The position numbers were made by a program, and so were the translations under genes. A stretch of 7,320 nucleotides of DNA from an uncultured Clostridiaceae bacterium (lineage in GTDB: Bacteria; Bacillota; Clostridia; TANB77; CAG-508), in contig CATZDQ010000081.1 of the NCBI GenBank assembly GCA_958417695.1, positions 1-7,320 of the forward strand. Direction: 5' to 3'. Of the stretch, positions 6,521-7,320 are shown one piece after another (position 1 is the stretch's first letter; each line of letters begins with the position of its first letter). The notes under the pieces are model-generated. The model was not told the origin of the DNA. It made no database searches and saw only the letters and a program-made list of their open reading frames with translations.

Positions 6521-6549
6521 ATTATAGCAAACCTCCTTTTTTTTAGCAA
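6521..6549 (-). promoter_or_regulatory. Predicted promoter of the hydCBA operon
   Basis: On the minus strand, TTGCTA (6549-6544), a 17-base spacer and a perfect TATAAT (6526-6521) preceded by TGC form an extended -10 promoter. Transcription would start near 6514, about 55 bases before hydC. A near-perfect Shine-Dalgarno sequence (AAAAGGAGGT) lies inside the spacer and would not be in this transcript. No Rex operator palindrome is visible here. Confidence 0.75.
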
Positions 6550-6569
6550 CGATTTTTGTCGTATTTTAG

Positions 6570-6614
6570 GAGAAAGAAAAACAGATTAGAATTTTTATTT
6601 TTCTAACCTGTTTT
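6570..6614 (-). terminator. Intrinsic terminator of the right-edge surface protein gene
   Basis: On the minus strand AAAACAGGTTAGAA (6614-6601) pairs over all 14 positions, using one G-U pair, with TTCTAATCTGTTTT (6591-6578) around a 9-base loop. It is followed by a U-rich tract (6581-6573). It lies about 70 bases after the stop at 6683 and upstream of the hydCBA promoter, so it separates the two units. On the plus strand the G-U pair becomes an A-C mismatch. Confidence 0.8.
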
Positions 6615-6682
6615 ATAATAGTTTCTTTATCAGTACATTTTCATTTCTAATTTACTTTTCCATCTCTTTATTTAATTTTATT

Positions 6683-7320
6683 CTAGGACACCAATAGTAC
6701 TGTACGAAATCCAGTAGTAAACGTGCTACCACCATCATGGCAGCTAAAAGAGAAGAAACCAGCATTGGGGCCAACCCATAAAGTACCTCCATAAAAAGAA
6801 AATGTGCTGTTTAACCCTGGGTAAGATGAATAGTCGCTATGCCAAGATGTACTTCCAGTTCCAGCCAGAGAAGTTTCTCGAATACTATCTCCGTATATTA
6901 AAGTATTCTTTTTGTAATTATTGGTACTAGCTGTGCTTGAATTCGTACTATTACTAACTATACTTGTATTATCTGTAGTATTATCAAATGGATAAGTTGT
7001 CGTATATTTAGTATTTGCTGTCTTTAATATTGTATTATCATAAGTTATACTACCACCAGATATTTTTAAGTTACTATTTTCATTAGCTATATAAGCTGCT
7101 GTTCTCTCCCATAAACCTCCACTTAAATCATAAATTCCATAAATAGTTCCACTGCTACTTGCACTGCAGCCATTCATTTGGTCCCAAGTATACACGCCAT
7201 TATTAGCAGTATTTCCTGCAGTTCCATTAATATTCTCCATTGTTCTAATAGTTTCTCCTGCGCTAGTAGAACCTGTTGTACAACCTGTTACAGCATAGAC
7301 ACTATCTACACCTGATTTTC
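6683..7320 (-). CDS. C-terminal part of a Ser/Thr/Asn-rich FGE-sulfatase-like (C-type-lectin-fold) protein
   Basis: The frame is open to the right edge, so these 211 residues are the C-terminal part of a longer protein. ATG 7240 is internal, not the start: it has no well-spaced ribosome site, and similar sequence continues upstream. GTIYGIYDLSGGLWERTA resembles the YGxxDMxGNVWEW segment of formylglycine-generating-enzyme-like domains. The end, with FYGGTLW, AGFFSF and TGFRTVLLVS, resembles their RGGSW...GFR finish. Between them lies a low-complexity stretch rich in Asn, Ser and Thr (about 60 residues). Such catalytically silent domains occur in secreted or pilin-like Firmicute proteins and in variable proteins of diversity-generating retroelements. 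The FGE active-site cysteine pair is not recognisable, so an enzyme role is unlikely. The N-terminus, which would show a signal peptide or prepilin motif, is outside the window. Surface location is inferred from composition. A good terminator follows. Confidence 0.72.
   Translation of the reverse strand, partial: KSGVDSVYAVTGCTTGSTSAGETIRTMENINGTAGNTANNGVYTWDQMNGCSASSSGTIYGIYDLSGGLWERTAAYIANENSNLKISGGSITYDNTILKTANTKYTTTYPFDNTTDNTSIVSNSTNSSTASTNNYKKNTLIYGDSIRETSLAGTGSTSWHSDYSSYPGLNSTFSFYGGTLWVGPNAGFFSFSCHDGGSTFTTGFRTVLLVS

Noticed and set aside
7220..7240. ATG 7240 as the true start of the right-edge gene.
   Set aside because: The frame stays open to the window edge, the nearest AGGAG is about 14 bases away, and a start here would leave no signal peptide or anchor.

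Overview
The window is AT-rich (by eye roughly one third G+C). Its Shine-Dalgarno sites are strong (AGGAG type) and its promoters are clear sigma-A-like ones. The genes belong to a fermentative, strictly anaerobic Gram-positive lifestyle: L-lactate dehydrogenase plus a trimeric, presumably electron-bifurcating [FeFe] hydrogenase. A low-GC Clostridia-type Firmicute, possibly from the gut, is the best guess; the species cannot be read from the sequence.

Layout. Positions 1-199 (minus) hold the N-terminal 66 codons of an L-lactate dehydrogenase gene that runs off the left edge, with its own promoter at 265-293. Positions 338-793 (minus) hold msrB, a methionine-R-sulfoxide reductase. A divergent intergenic region (794-1003) carries an excellent plus-strand promoter for the only plus-strand gene, 1004-2143. 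That gene encodes a 379-residue protein of unknown function with one N-terminal membrane anchor, and it ends at a clear intrinsic terminator (2153-2187).

Converging on it from the right is a three-gene minus-strand operon in the order hydC (5971-6459), hydB (5916 down to 4047) and hydA (4012 down to 2258). Its promoter is at 6521-6549. HydC and HydB resemble NuoE and NuoF of complex I and form the NADH/FMN and iron-sulfur part; HydA carries the H-cluster. By analogy with characterised HydABC enzymes, the complex would couple NADH and reduced ferredoxin to H2 formation, or the reverse. With lactate dehydrogenase nearby, this is a set of fermentative redox-disposal genes, although ldh is a separate transcription unit.

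The main surprise is that hydB is broken into two overlapping frames by what looks like one extra base near 4416. The break falls between the first three cysteines and the fourth cysteine of the NuoF-type 4Fe-4S cluster, so neither fragment alone should build that cluster. HydA also has TSCSP in its first H-cluster motif instead of the canonical TSCCP. By residue offset to the Clostridium pasteurianum enzyme, the Ser falls on a cluster-ligand position.

At the right edge, 6683-7320 (minus) is the C-terminal part of a Ser/Thr/Asn-rich surface-type protein ending in an FGE-sulfatase/C-type-lectin-like motif. It is followed by a good terminator (6570-6614). No tRNA, rRNA, CRISPR array or insertion sequence was seen.
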